Shown: positions 1-13,083, counted from the first letter of the stretch. The stretch is 64,000 nt of DNA from Cranoglanis bouderius (GCA_023630585.1 CM042566.1:15452254-15516253); one strand, 5' to 3'. Program-made: numbers and translations. The notes: generated from the sequence alone by a model not told the origin.

Positions 1-1109
1 CGTTTGGCAACTCGAACCTTCAGCTCCCTCCACAGATTTTCTATGGGATTAAGGTCTGGAGACTGGCTAGGCCACTCCAGGACCTTAATGTGCTTCTTCT
101 TGAGACATTCCTTTGTTGCCTTGGCTGTGTGTTTTGGGTCATTGTCATGCTGGAATACCCATCCACGACCCATTTTCAGGTTCTCACCCAAGATTTGACG
201 GTACATGGCCCTGTCCATTGTCCCTTTGATGCGGTGCAATTGTCCTGTCCCCTTAGCAGAAAAACACCCCAAAAGCATTATGTTCCCACCTCCATGTTTG
301 ACGGTGGGGATGGTGTTCTTGGGGTCATAGGCAGCATTCCTCCTCCTCCAAACACGGCAAGTTGAGTTGATGCCAAAGAGCTCAATTTTGGTCTCATCTG
401 ACCACAACACTTTCACCCAGTTCTCCTCTGAATCATTCAGGCAAACTTCAGACAGGCCTGTACATGTGCTTTCTTGAGCAGGGGGACCTTGCGGGTGCTG
501 CAGGATTTCAGTCCTTCACGGCGTAGTGTGTTACCAATTGTTTTCTTGGTGACTATGGCCCCGCTTGCCTTGAGATCATTAACAAGATCCTCCCGTGTAG
601 TTCTGGGCTGATTCCTCACCGTTCTCAAATGATCATTGAAACTCCACGAGGTGAGATCTTGCATGGAGCCCCAGACTGAGGGAGACTAACAGTTATTTTG
701 TGTTTCTTCTCACCTTTACCTTCACCTTCTCACCAAGCTGCTTGGCGATGGTCTTGTAGCCCATTCTAGCCTTGTGTAAGTCTAAAATCTTGTCCCTGAC
801 ATCCTTGGACAGCTCTTTGGTCTTGGCCATGGTGGAGGTTTAAGAGAGTGCTACTAATCAAAGCTCATTACCTGTGTAAAAGATACCTGGGAGCCAGAAA
901 TCTTGCTGATTGCTAGGGGATCATTTCACTCATTAAAATGCTAATCAATTTATAACTTTTTTGAAATGCATTTTTCTGGAATTTTTTGTTGTTATTCTGT
1001 CTCTCACTGTTAAAATACACCTTCCATTAAAATTATAGACTGATCATTTCTTTGTCAGTGGGCAAACGTACAAAATCAGCAGGGGATCAAATACTTTTTT
1101 CCCTCACTG
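1..1109 (-). mobile_element. Tc1-like transposon, family K, cut by window edge
   Basis: The right terminal repeat ends at 1109, just before a TA (1110-1111), with the signature ggggatcaaatac. Read on the minus strand, a transposase begins at the ATG at 828-830 (MAKTKELSKDVRDKI), which is a Tc1 helix-turn-helix start. The reading is broken after GEKVK, where part of the DNA-binding domain is missing, and resumes as an NQPRTTREDLVNDLK block at 437-664. Near the window edge the catalytic blocks HDNDPKHTA and SPDLNPIENLW are visible. The same family recurs at 59456-62034, where the damage is different. The copy is inactive because of frameshifts and the internal deletion. How much continues to the left of base 1 is unknown. 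Confidence 0.9.
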
Positions 1110-1111
1110 TA

Positions 1112-2362
1112 TTAAGCGTTTGGGCACTGAAGACACCAATTGGTTAAGTTTAGCAAGTAGAATTTTCCCCCATTCATCAATTATGCTTTTTTTCAGCTGC
1201 GCAACTGTATGGGGCCTTTGATGCTTTTTACTTGATTACTTTGCGCTTCATAATGCGCCACACATTCTCAATCAGAGACAGGACTGCAGGTAGGCCTTGC
1301 TAGCACCCGCACTCTCTGCTTATGCAACCATCCAGGCAGAATGTGGTTTGGCATTTTCCTGCTCCAAAATGTGTACATATCTTTCTGCATTAATGGTGCC
1401 CTCACAGATGTACAAGTTCCCCATGCCATGGGCACTGACACACCCCCATACCATGACAGATGCTGGCTTATGGACCTGATGCTGCTATCAGCTGATATCA
1501 GTCCTTTTCCTCTTTGGCCCGGAGAACATGACGGCTGTTTTGTCCAAAAACTATTTGAAATGTTGACTCGTCGGACCACAAAACACAATTCTACTGTGCT
1601 ACTGTCCATCTCAGATGAGACCGAGCCCAGAGAAGTCAGCAGCGCTTCTGGACAGCATTGATGTATGACTTCTGCTTTTCATAGTAAAGCCTTAACTTGC
1701 ATCTGTGGATGCAGCGGTGAATGGTGTTGACTGACAAAGGTTTAGGAAAGTATTCCCGAACCCGTGTCAGGATATCCATTAAAGACTCATGACGGTTTTT
1801 AAGACAGTAACGTCTGAGGGATCAAAGATCACGTGCATTCAGAAGTGGTTTTTGCCTTGCCCTTAACACACCGAGATTTGACCGGATTCCTTGAATCTTT
1901 TAATTATATTGTGCACTGTAGAAGGTTAAATGCCCAAAGTCCTACCAATTTGTCTTTGTGGAATGTTGTTCTCAAAGTGTTGGATTATTCGCTCACGCAT
2001 CTGTTGGCAGATTGGCGAGCCTTGACCCATCCTTGCTCTTGAAGGGCTAGGCCTTTTTTGGAGGCTGCTTATATATTATGATTAGACGATTGCCTCACCT
2101 ATTTCACATCACCTTCTTATTTCAACTTGTCACATCGCTATTAGTCCTAAATTGCCCCTGTCACAACTTTTTTGGAATGTGTTGCATACATCAATAAACA
2201 TTTCTCTTCCAAAAAAATATGCAGTTGATTAGGTAAAACATCAAATACCTTGTCTTTATATGTTTTTTGTTTAAATACAAATCAAAGTACATTTACAAAT
2301 CACTCCTCTTTGGTTTTATTAGCATTTTCCATACTGTCCCAACCTTTTCGGAATTGGGGTTG
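1112..2362 (-). mobile_element. Degenerate Tc1-like transposon relic
   Basis: It directly follows the family K copy, sharing the TA at 1110-1111. On the minus strand, disconnected pieces of a Tc1-type transposase can be read: AHGMGNLYICEGTINAERY (around 1380-1445) runs into LEQ and then ENAKPHSAW, so the middle of the catalytic domain has been deleted. VRVLARPTCSP follows at about 1290. The right end reads ggaattggggttgta at about 2350-2362, a terminal sequence common in fish repeats. The left end is truncated. Many stops and frameshifts show it is old. The Tc1 assignment rests on these protein motifs; the terminal repeats alone would not decide the superfamily. Confidence 0.7.
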
Positions 2363-2371
2363 TATTTAACA

Positions 2372-2544
2372 AAGATTTTTTTGGGGATAAAGCTGTATTG
2401 TGTTTGCAATTGTTTAGTATGAGAGCAGAGTATTTTTGTGAATTTGTTGAACAAAATATCAAAAAGTTAAACAATAAAGAAAAATTTTCACAACCTTCTT
2501 TGCTTATATTTACCAAGGGTGCCAATATTAGTGGAGGACACTGT
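2372..2544. mobile_element. Solo Tc1-like terminal fragment
   Basis: A 170-bp piece ends in aatattagtggaggacactgta, which I recognise as the terminal repeat of a fish Tc1-like element. No transposase is attached. A second solo copy lies at 58930-59089 and matches over most of its length (shared agcagagtatttttgtgaat). Confidence 0.6.
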
Positions 2545-5404
2545 ATCTCCCTACTTTGCCTCTGTTGGGCTTGGCCGCGTAATTCCTGCTTGCAGCTATA
2601 TTTAGGGGCCAAACACCAAAAGTGCACTAGCACCTATTGTATTCATTAGTTTTCGGCATATTATTATTAGGGGCCAAGCACCGCAGGTGTGAGGCATCTA
2701 TTGTCTCCGTTAGTTTTCTTCTTCTTCTTCTTCTTCTTCTTCTTCTTCTTCTTCTTCTGCTCTTGAGTCTATGGCAGCCCATAGAACCGCTTATGGGAAA
2801 GTTATGAAGGACAATCTAGATAGAGGACAATCTCACCATTAACCATAGCAAATTTGGAGTATCTATATCAAACTCTCTAGCACCACCAACTGCTCAAATT
2901 TTGACTTATGTTTATGCTAATAACTTTTGAACTATAAGGCCTAGAAACAAAATTCCCTTTTCCTCTGATTCCTCTGATTCGATTGCACACTATGACACAC
3001 ACACATTTTCCGTCATTAATTTTTTTTTCCAGCATTTTGAATTTTCTGACAAACCTACTTTTTCCAACTCGTCCTAGACGGTTCATCCGATTTTCACTAA
3101 AATCGGCTCAGTGAGACCATGCTGGCAAAAAGTTATTAAAAGCTTTTTGATGGACCAAACCATTCTTGAATAACACGTGAACATATTTGACAAAGAGCAC
3201 GTCAAAATGGACATGAGGCAACACAATGCTTGAGCATCTTGCGACGAATCTCATAACCATGACCTGAGGGTACTTGCACAGTACCAAGGTCAGGAGATAT
3301 GAAAATTGACTTTTTTTGGTTATAACTTCTGAATAGTTTGACCAAAAATGATATCCAATTTTCCCATGTCGGCCATTTTGGGCGTTGGCCATTTTGGGCG
3401 TTGGCCATTTTGGGTGTCGGCCATTTTGAATTTTGTCATAAAATGCTATTTTTTATGAACACATTAGCGCATCGTTATGAAACTCGGTATGTGTCTTTGG
3501 CACAGTGCCATGAAGGTACTCAAAAAGTTTTGGGACAGTGCCACCTTGTGGTCAGAAGATATAATACATTTTTTTAAACTCCTAAGAACTTTTGCCTGCT
3601 TTTGCCTTTTGTCATGATATTAGTCTTGATAGATTCCTTGGGTCATACCGAGAACAGTGATACCAGTTATGCCATTTTGAAATACTTTGAAAATATACTT
3701 TTTAAAACTCCTCTTAGACCATTGCTCCGATTTTGACCAAAACTGGCTCAGAACATCGGGAGACCATGCAAAAAGACAGGCAAAAAGTTATCAAAATTTT
3801 GGATAAACCAAACCATTCTCAAATAATGTACGGACCAATTTGATGGCAATCATGCCAAAATGGACCACTTTGTAGTCAAAAATTATAATGCAGTTTCAAA
3901 AAATGCTAATAGCTTTTGATTTCTTATGCATATAGTCATTATAATGATATATGACATTATAATGATATATTATAATCCAGATTCCTTGGGTTATGGTGAG
4001 AACAATGATACCAATTATTCATAGGCATCATGACTTGAGGGTACCAGCACCATTTCAGAACAGCGCCACCTAGTGTTCATAACATGTGAAAATGCACATT
4101 TTTGCTTATAACTTCAGAACAGTTTGTCTTAAAATTATGAACCTAGTCTCTTTAGATTCTTTAGGGCATAGCGAGTCGACTGATATGAAATGTTCTTATG
4201 TCTGCCATTTTGGGTGTCAGCCAATTTAAAACAAGTCCCAAAATGCTGTATTTTATGAATGACTTGGTATATCAATAAGAAATTGTGTCATTGCCACCAT
4301 GCCCCAAAGGCATTCAAAAAGTTTCAAGACATGCAAAAATTATAATGCAATTTAAAAAATACTAATATCTTTTGTATTTCTTTTGCCTATTGTCATGAGA
4401 TTAGATTCCTTGGCTCATCCTGAGAACAATGATACCAATTATGCCATGGTCGGCTGAACTTCCTGTCTGCCATTTTGAAATGATTTGAAAACCTTTTTCA
4501 AACTCCTCCTAGACAATTTGTCCAATTTTCATGACAATTTAATCAGATCATCTTCAGACGATGCTGGCAAAAATTATCAAAAGCTTTTTGATAAACCAAA
4601 CCGTTCTCAAATAACGTGCGGATGAATTCTATGGTGATCACGCCAAAATGGACGTGAGGCTACGATCTCGAATTGAACGGTATGAGATTTTCTTAGGTCA
4701 GTCATTTTGTTTGTCGGCCATTTTGAATTAGACATAAAATGCTGTATTTGACTAATGCCTTGGCAAATCTTTACAAAAACTGGTATGGCAGGACAGCGTC
4801 ACCTTGTGGTAAACATTTTTTAATCCAATTTTTTAAAAATGCTAATAGCGTTTGATTACTTATGCCTATTGTTATGATTCTAGTCTTGATAGAATCCTTG
4901 GGTCATGCCAACAACAATTATACCAATAATGCCATGGTGGGCCGAACTTCCTGTCTGCCATTTTGAATGGCATTTTCTAGTGTTCATGAAATATGAAAAA
5001 AGCACATTTTTCCTCAAAACTTCTGAGCAGTTTGTCATAAAATCATGACCAAGCTCAAGTCATGCTTGTTTATATCCCTACTTTGCCTCTGTAGTGCTTG
5101 GCCCCATAATTGATGCTTGCAGCGATATTTTTAAGTTTTCTTATTATTATTATTAAGGGCCAAGCACCAAAGGCACCTATTGTTTTTGTTAGTGTTCTTT
5201 ATTATTCTTCTTCTGCTGCTCTTGAGTCTATGGCAGCCCATAGAACCACTTGCAGGAAAGTTATGAAATTTGGCAGACAGATAGAGGACAGTCTCAACAT
5301 TAACCAAAGCAATTTTGGAATCTCTATCTCAAACCCTCTAATGCCACCAACAGCTCAATTTGCACTCACATTTATGCATTTAGAACTTTTGAACTGTAAG
5401 TGCT
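2545..5404. repeat. Diverged tandem repeat array with GGGCCAAGCACC ends
   Basis: No gene is supported here. The tract consists of diverged copies of a unit of roughly 0.5-0.7 kb. Recurring marks are acagtgccacctagtg (about 3535, 4057, 4790), ccttgggtcat, and ggccattttg. Unit edges carry ggggccaagcacc (2669, 5155) and gcttgcagctatattt (2605, 5118). A (CTT)n run sits at 2716-2758 and a 16-bp minisatellite at 3371-3430. The same family continues at 7104-8018 and 9590-12165, so LINE and Tc1 insertions have split one larger array. The superfamily is not clear from sequence alone. Confidence 0.6.
3371..3430. repeat. 16-bp minisatellite with ggccatttt core
   Basis: Three full 16-bp units (3371-3386, 3387-3402, 3403-3418) of the form ggccattttgggcgtt, and a partial fourth unit, stand head to tail. 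The reverse complement of each core is AAAATGGCC, which fits the consensus for the transcription factor YY1. The same core is scattered through the surrounding array. Confidence 0.75.
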
Positions 5405-7103
5405 AGAAACAAAATTCCTTTGTGTTGAATGCTGAGCCGAAGTCTATGAACAGCATCCTTACGTAATTGTCCTTTTTGTCTAGATGGGTCAGAGACAGAT
5501 AAATGGTAGCAGATATGGTAAATTGGTCCAGTGTGGTGGGAAGACTGCTCTTTATGTGTTTCATGACTAGCTGCTCAAAGCACTTCATGATGATAGGTGT
5601 AACAGGCCAGTAGTCATTCAGGCAGGACACAGATGATTTCTTCGGCACAGGGATGATGGTGGTCATCTTGAAGCACATGGGGAAAACTGCTTGGCTCAGG
5701 TCAGGTATGTTGTCAGGACATGCAGCTTTCTGTGGGTTAACTCTGGACAGAGTTTTTCTGATGTCTACTGCAAACAGATGAAGTCAGTGGGAGATGGGGT
5801 GGTCTTCCTGGCTGGCATGTTGTTCTGTGCTTCAAACTGTGCATAGAAGTCATTCAGTGCATCTGGGAGTGAGGCATCATCATCACAGACAGGTGGTGTA
5901 GTTTTGTAGTCTGTGATGGCCTGAATGCCTTGCCACATAATGCCATGTGTCCTTGGTGTTTTTGAAGTGACTGTGAATTCTTTCCAGTTGCACTTTGCCT
6001 CTCTGATGGCACGGGACAGATTGGCCCTTGCTATGCGGAGGGCTGCCTTGTCATCAGACATGAAGGCAGTGTCTCGGGTTTTCAACAGCGAGTGCACTTC
6101 AGCAATCATCCATGGTTTCTGGTTTGCACATGTGGTGATGGTCTTGAAGGAAGTTACATCACCTGTGCACTTGCTGATGTAGTCAGTCACTGATGCTGTG
6201 TATTCCTCCAAGTCTGTTTGTTGTGGTATGTAGCAGTCTCTCTGAACATATTCCATTCTGTGTGCTCAAAACAGTCCTGAAGTGCTGAGATCACTCCCTC
6301 AGACCAGGTTCTCACCTGATTCAGAACCGGTTTGGCAAGTTTCAGAAGTGGTCTGTATGCTGGTATTAGCATAACAGATATGTGGTCCGAGCAGCCAATA
6401 TGGGGGTGGGGCACAGCCTTGTAAGCACCATGAATGTTGATGTAAACAAGGTCTGAAGTGTTTGTACCATGGGTTGCAATAGCAACATGCTGGTGGAATT
6501 TTGGCAGCAGTGATTTCAGATTTGCATGGTTAAAATCTCCGGCGACAATGAAAAATCTGTTGGGGTGCGCCTACTGTAGGTTACTGATAGCCCTGTAGAG
6601 TTCACTTAGCACTTCACTAGAGTTAGCATCACTGCAACAATGAGCACAGTGGTAAACCCTCTGGGTGGGTAATATGGCTGACATTTCACAGTCATAAACT
6701 CCACCAGCGACGAACAGTAGCTTGAAACCACAAAGACATTCCTGCACCATTCATTGTTTATGTAAGCACAGAGCACCACCACGAGTCTTACCAGAAAGTG
6801 CTGTCGGGGTGATGTGCGGTTAGCCTGGCTAGCTGAATGGCTGCATCAGGAATGCTGTTGTTGAGCCATGTTTCCATAAAAATGAAAACACAACAGTCCC
6901 TGATTTCATGCTGGGTAGTCAGCTGTAGACTGAGTAAGTCCAGTTTATTGTTGAGAAAGCGAACATTGGAGAGGAGAATGGATTGTAGAGCCGAACAGCT
7001 TGGGTTAGCCTTTAGCCTAGCACAGATACTGGCTTGCTTTCCACACTTCTGCTACCTCGCACATCATTTCCGGCCAGCAGCATCAGGCAATATCGGTGTC
7101 CAG
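5405..7103 (-). mobile_element. CR1/L2/Rex1-group LINE fragment, 3'-truncated
   Basis: Minus-strand frames give an apurinic-type endonuclease followed by the start of a reverse transcriptase. The endonuclease shows SNVRFLNNKLDLLSL and METWLN (about 6830-7000) and GCSDHISVM (about 6380-6400). The linker region runs through 5765-6256. The reverse transcriptase start shows IIPVPKKSSVSCLNDY and LFIDFGSAFN (5403-5678). The copy stops before the FADD catalytic box, so the 3' side is missing, which is unusual because LINEs normally lose their 5' side. Frameshifts divide the reading frame. Both junctions fall in the GGGCCAAGCACC array but at different points of its unit, which suggests a deletion after insertion. 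Confidence 0.82.
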
Positions 7104-8018
7104 GGCCTGATATTGCTAAATTCCTTGGGTCATGCCGAGATCTTTGATACCAATTGGCCAAACCTTCCAGTCTGCCATTTTGAAATGAATGAAACCTACT
7201 TTTTTGAACAAAAATCAAATAAGATCATCTTCAGATCATCCAGACAAAAATTTATCAAAGGCAAGTTGATTCGTCAAACCATTCTCAAATAACATGCAAA
7301 CTAATTTGAGGATGAGCACACCGAAATGGATGTGTGGCTATATCTCCATAACGTCTTAGTGTATTCAGACCAAACTCAGTATATTTCATAGTCACCGTGA
7401 CATGAAGGTACCTGCACAGTTTCTGAACAGTACCACCTAGTGTTCTGTTGCTTATAAATTCTGAGCAGTTAATCATAAAATCACAACCATGCTAAAATCA
7501 TGCTTGCTTATCTCCTTACTTTGCCTATGTTGTGCTTGGCCCCGTGCAAAGCTTCTTCTGCTTTTGAAGTCTGTGGCAGTCCACAGAACTGTCTGGGACA
7601 GTCTAACGTTATGTTATCTGAGCAAATTTGGAGCCGCTATCTTGAACCCTCTAGTGCCACCAACAGGTCAAAATTTCACTCTTTTTTATACTAATAACTT
7701 TTGAACCGTAAGGGCTAGAACAAAATACTTTTTCCCTCTCATGCCAAGTCGATTTCATACCATGGTTTCGCTACATTTTCTGCCATTTTGAATTTTCTGA
7801 AAAACCTACTTTTTCAAACTCATCCTAGATGGTTATTCGCATCTTCACCAAATTTGACAGAGATCTTTGAATCATGCTGGCAAAAAAATTATCAAAAGTT
7901 TTTGGATAGACCAAATCATTTTATTTTAATAAACCACAAACAAATTCGACAGCAAGCATGCTGAAATGGACATGAGGCTATATCGCCGTAATGCTTTAGC
8001 ATATTCAGACCAAACTTA
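7104..8018. repeat. Continuation of GGGCCAAGCACC array
   Basis: No gene is seen. The unit marks ccttgggtcatgccgag (7125), gaacagtaccacctagtg (7418) and ggccccgtgcaaag (7540) return here. The array is interrupted on the left by a LINE and on the right at the TA (8017-8018) by a Tc1 element. Confidence 0.6.
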
Positions 8019-9533
8019 CAGTGGGTATAGAAAAGAATCACACCCCATTAAAATAATCACATTTTGTGTGAAAGATATAACAACAACATGTCGAAAAATT
8101 TTAAAAGTTAAAAAACCAGAATCACTGGGTTGGAAAAAGGATCACCCCCTTGCTTTAATTTGCCTTAATTATTTAATTACAGCCTTTAGTCTGTTGGGAT
8201 ATGTCTCTACTAATTTTGCACATCTAGACTTTGCAATATTTGCCCACTCTTCTTTGCAGAACTGCTCAAGTTCAGATAAATTTGATGGTGACCACCACAA
8301 GTTTGATGGAGACTGTAGTCTTCAACTCATTCCACAGATTTTCAATGGGGTTTAAGTCTGGGCTCTGACTAGGCCATGCAAGGACCTTTTTTTCCTTCAA
8401 CCACTGTGTGGTCAGTTTTGCTGTGTGCTTTGGGTCATTGTCATGTTGGAAGGTAAACCTTCTTCCCATTGACAACTTTCTGGCCGAGGGAAGCAGATTT
8501 TCCTCAAGAATTTGAAGGTATTTTGCCCCATCCATTTTCCTTCTATCCTGACAAGTGCTCCAGACCCTGCTGCAGAGAAACACCCCCATAACAGGATATT
8601 ACCACCTCCATGCTTTACTGTAGGCATGGTGTTATTTGGATGGTGAGCTGTATTGGATTTTCACCAGACATATCGTTTGGTGTTGAGTCCAAATAATTCA
8701 ATTTTAGTCTCATCTGACCATAATACCTTTTTCCATGTGGCTTCAGAATCTTCAAAGTACATTCATGTGGCCTTTCTTGAGGAGTAGCTTTTTTCTTGCA
8801 GCCCTCCCATACAAATCACATTTGTGGAGAATTTGTGATGTTGTGGTCACATGCACACAATGACCACTCTTTGTCATAAATTCTTGCAACTGCTTCAGAG
8901 TTGCTGTAGGCCTCTGACCCGTTTCCTCCTGGCTCTTTCATCCAGTTTGGAGCTATGTCCTGATCCAGGGAGGGTCTGTGTTGTACTAAATACCTTCCAC
9001 TTCTTAATAATAGACTTCACTGTGCTTCTAGGCATTGATAAAGCCTTTGAATTTTTTTTTGTATCCATGTCCTGACTTGTGCCTGTCCACAACTTTATCC
9101 TGGAGATCTTTTGACAGTGTCTTGCCACCCATAGTTGATTGTTTGCTTCAGTTGCACTACAAAATGCTCCAGGAAAGCTCTTTTCATGCTGAGCTAATCA
9201 AAATGACCACAGCTGATGACAGTTGAAAGTCAAATGGCTTTGTGTGCCATTGAGAAGGTGATTAGCTACACCTTATTGACTTTACAAGTCATTTTTAGGG
9301 GGGTGGGGGTGGGGGTGATCCTTTTTCCAACTCAGTGATTCTGTATTTTATTTATTTATTTATTTATTTATTTTTTCTGACATGTTGGTATTATATCTTT
9401 CACTTGGATGTTATAAGTTGCACTGAGTAAATACAGCTGAATAAAACAAAAACTGTGTCTGTCTTCATTTCAGGCTGAAAAGCAACAAAATGTGATTATT
9501 TTAAAGGGGGGTGATTATTTTCTATACCCGCTG
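8019..9533 (-). mobile_element. Tc1-like transposon, family A, complete ends, dead transposase
   Basis: The inverted terminal repeats start cagtgggtatagaaaagaat and end with the complement (ttctatacccgctg), each next to a TA. On the minus strand the transposase relic starts near 9133. DTKKNSKALSMPRSTVKSII is the DNA-binding part (8895-9128). VLWSDETK holds the first catalytic Asp (about 8700). HDNDPKHTAK holds the second (8440), and SPDLNPIENLW the Glu (8350). All three acidic residues survive, but frameshifts break the frame. Length is near 1.5 kb, normal for Tc1. An inverted sister copy is at 14266-15785. Confidence 0.9.
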
Positions 9534-9537
9534 TATA

Positions 9538-9589
9538 CACAGTTGCAATCAAAATTTTTCAACACCCCATTGCACACCAGGTTTACTGT
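9538..9589. mobile_element. Isolated terminal repeat of Tc1-like family B
   Basis: Fifty-two bases from cacagttgcaatc to ggtttactgt match the reverse complement of the family B end at 14210-14261 with one mismatch that I could see. It is separated from family A by TATA (9534-9537). After about 9600 the GGGCCAAGCACC array resumes, so this appears to be a truncated B end and not the left end of the B copy 3.6 kb away. Confidence 0.75.
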
Positions 9590-12165
9590 TAATCGTTTCT
9601 GTACTGTCATAGGCATCATAACTTGAGGGTGTCTGCAGAGATTCAGAACAGTGCCACCTAAAGTTTTTTGCTTATAACTTCTGAAGGGTCAGTCATAAAA
9701 TCATGCATCTAGTTTCATTAGATTCTCTGTGGCATACCCAGTCAAATGACAAGAAATTTTCTTAGGTCGGCCATTTTGGATGTCAGCCATTTTGAATTAG
9801 ACATAAAATGCTGTATTTTACAAATGCCTTTGTGTATCACCAAGCCCTGCAGGTAGGGAAAAAAGTTTCAGGACAGTGCAAAAAAATGTAAAAATTCAGT
9901 ATAAAAATTATAATGTAACTTCAAAAAATGCTAATAGCTTTTGATTACTTTTGTGTATTGTCATGATACTGGTCTTCATAGATTCTTTGGGTCATACTGA
10001 GAACAAGAATACCAATTATGCCAAGGTCGGCTGAACTTGCTGTCCACCATTTTTAATTTTCTGAAAAACATACTTTTTGAACTCCTAGACTGTTTGTCCG
10101 ATGTCACCAAAACCGAATCAGATCATCATCAGACCATGCTGACAAAAAGTTATGGAAGTCAAGTTGATTGGTCAAACTGTTCTTGAATAACACACAAACG
10201 AATTTGATGGCGAGCATGCCAAAATGGACGTAAGGCTATATTTACATAACTCTTTAGCATATTCACACCAAACTTAGTATATGTCATAGCCATCATGACC
10301 TGATAGTGTTTGCCCAGTTTCGGAACAGTGGCACCTAGTGTTCACAAGATATTTAAAAAAGCACATTTTTGGTTAGATCTTCTGAACGGTTTGTCCTAAA
10401 ATCATGAAACTGAACTCTTTAGATTCTGTGGAGTATACAGATTTGAATGATATGATATTTTCTTAGGTCGGCCATTTTGGTTGTTGGCCATTTTGAGTTA
10501 CATAAAACTCAATGCCTTGGTGTCATTACAAAAATCGGTAAGTGTCATTGGCACCATGCCCTGAAGATACCAAAAAAGTTTCAGAAAAATTATAATACAA
10601 TTTATAAAAATGCTAATAGCTTTTAATAACTTATGCCTATTGTAATGATACATTATACACAATTACAATTGATATGATTGCATCATATAGATTCCTTGGG
10701 TCATGGCAAGAACAGCAATACCACTTATGCCATGGTCAACCAAATGTGCTGTCCGCCATTTTGAATTTTCTGAAAAACCTATGTTTTCAAATTCCTCCTA
10801 GACCATATGGCCGATTTTGATCAAAATTGAATCAGATCATCTGGAATTCTAGTTGATTAGTCAAACTGTTCTTAAATAACCCGCATACAAATTTTATGGT
10901 GAGCATACCAAAATGGTGAGGCTATATCTCTGTAATGCTTTAGCATATTCAGACCAAACTTTGTATATATCATATACATCATGACTTGAGGGTGCCTGCT
11001 CAGTTTCAGAACAGTGCCACCTAATGTTCATGAGATACAAAAAAGCATATTTTTGCATATAACTTCTGAGCAGTTTGTCAAAAAATCATGACCATTCTAA
11101 AATAATGCTTGCTTATCTTCTATCTTCTTGCCTCTGCTTGGCTCCGTAATTGCTGCTTGCAGCTATATTTATTCTTCTTCTTCTTTTTCTGCCCTTAAAG
11201 TGTCTGGGGTTCAGAGACTGTAAGTGGTAGAGACACCAAACTTGGATCGTCAGAAATCCCACCCACTTCTCAGTCGCATTGACACACATCTGTCGGACAC
11301 TAAGTGGCACTATAATAAGCACTTTTATGTTTTGGTTTATAACTCTGGAACTGTAAGGGCTAGAAAAAAATTATTTTTTCCTCTGAATTCTTGAGTCATA
11401 CCATACAAAACATATATCTCTGATTTCATTTCCATCATGAAAATGTTTCCTCCATTTTTAATTATTTTTTAAAAATCTACTTTTTTTAAAAAAAACTCCT
11501 CTTAGGCCGTTCGTCTGATTTGCATGAAACTTGGCGTGCATGATCCACACCCTCCTGACAAAAATTTATCAAAGGAATTTTGATTCATCAAAGCGTTGCA
11601 AAGATACAAATGAATTAATTGGTCAGGCGACACCCATTTTTACAAATGGATACACATAGACAAGCGGACATTCTGAGGATGCGCAACAAGTAGCCTCAAA
11701 TTCAGTCAATGGGAGGTGCTAAAACTGAAAAAACACTATAACTCCGCAACAGTATGATGAATTTTTGCTAATAACTCTGTATCTGTGCATGTATATCTCA
11801 TTTTATTTTTAGATATAAAATGTATCTGCAATTCTAACTTTCTGAAAAAACTACTTTTTAACTTGTCTTAGGCTGTTTGCATGATTCACACAAAATTAGG
11901 TATGCTCCGTCTTGAGAGACTCCACACAAAAAGATGTCAAAAGAATTTTGATTCATATAATCTCTGTGGAGATATAGGCCCATATATTTGTGGATGTGGC
12001 AAATAATAACTAATTGGCTTATATCTTGTGATTGCAACGTCCAAACTTCATGAAACTTGATACACATGGACAACAGGACAGTCTGAGAAAACCTGCCACA
12101 TTTCATGAATTTATTATGTTTGGGGGGGCTAACAGCAAATTCTATAATATCAGCCATCTATGTCA
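9590..12165. repeat. Third block of GGGCCAAGCACC array
   Basis: No gene is seen. Marks of the array unit occur at 9643, 10320 and 11006 (acagtgccacctaa and variants), giving a period of about 680 bp. A gcttgcagctatattt edge lies at 11155-11171, followed by a more diverged copy to about 12165. Repeated ggccattttg cores lie at about 9770, 9787, 10470 and 10487. Confidence 0.55.
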
Positions 12166-13077
12166 ATGTTGGTGACACATCAGGGCTGTAATGCTAATGT
12201 TGCCCACAAGAGGGAGCCACAGGATAATAAATATTTTTAAGTCTAATCTTTTTCTGTTTCCATCGATTTGAATGGCTGAATAATTCGACATGTAATACAA
12301 AAGATGCAAAGAAATGTGATTAAATGCATAGAACCATGGCACTCTAAAATATCTCTTGAGTTTTACAAAATTAGTTTGCAAACAAATGTGTACAATGTTC
12401 AAATATGATTAAATGTTATCTTAGTTTTTAGGTCTTAGTTTTGAAAACATCTGTCAAATTAGCAGGCGATTAAATATATTGCTGTCCGTTTAAAATAAAA
12501 AGACAATATTATTGTCTTTTTAATATAATATGTAGATTAATATTTGTGTAGACACATTTATTTTTTGTGTCAATAGCAATAATAAAATGAACAATTATGG
12601 GCTGAGGTACAAGCATAAAAGTGTTCATACAGAGAGACCATTCTCATGTAACCCATGTAATTCTTGTCACACCTCCACCAGATTCTCAGCCTCCTCCCAC
12701 TTTCCGTTCCCTCTCTCTGGACTACTAACCATACATATCTGCCATGAATTATCTGTTCATCAAGGACTCCAAAAATAATCACCTCACACTCACCTCTTTG
12801 TCTAGTCTCAAGAAGGATGGCTCAGACTGCACTGCCCTTCCGTAGCGGTCCTTCCTCATCTGCCGTGTGAATCATTATCATCTCCAGTTTGGTATACTTA
12901 CCTATGTTTGTACTTATCAATTGTCTACCACTGTTACTATCATCCATTGCCATCATATTCTGTTGTCATCATCCACGCCATCATATTACTCACCTGCATC
13001 TGCTATTATCAATAAGGATTCCAGCACTTGGGTTCATAACAACAGCCTGTGCAGGTCTCTTCCCTGACAATTCTCAT
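12166..13077. other. Non-repetitive AT-rich spacer, nothing recognised
   Basis: Short open frames exist (for example 12867-13067), but none shows a domain, codon bias or splice context that I can support. The tract links the repeat array to a (CA)n run. Confidence 0.5.
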
Positions 13078-13083
13078 AAACAC

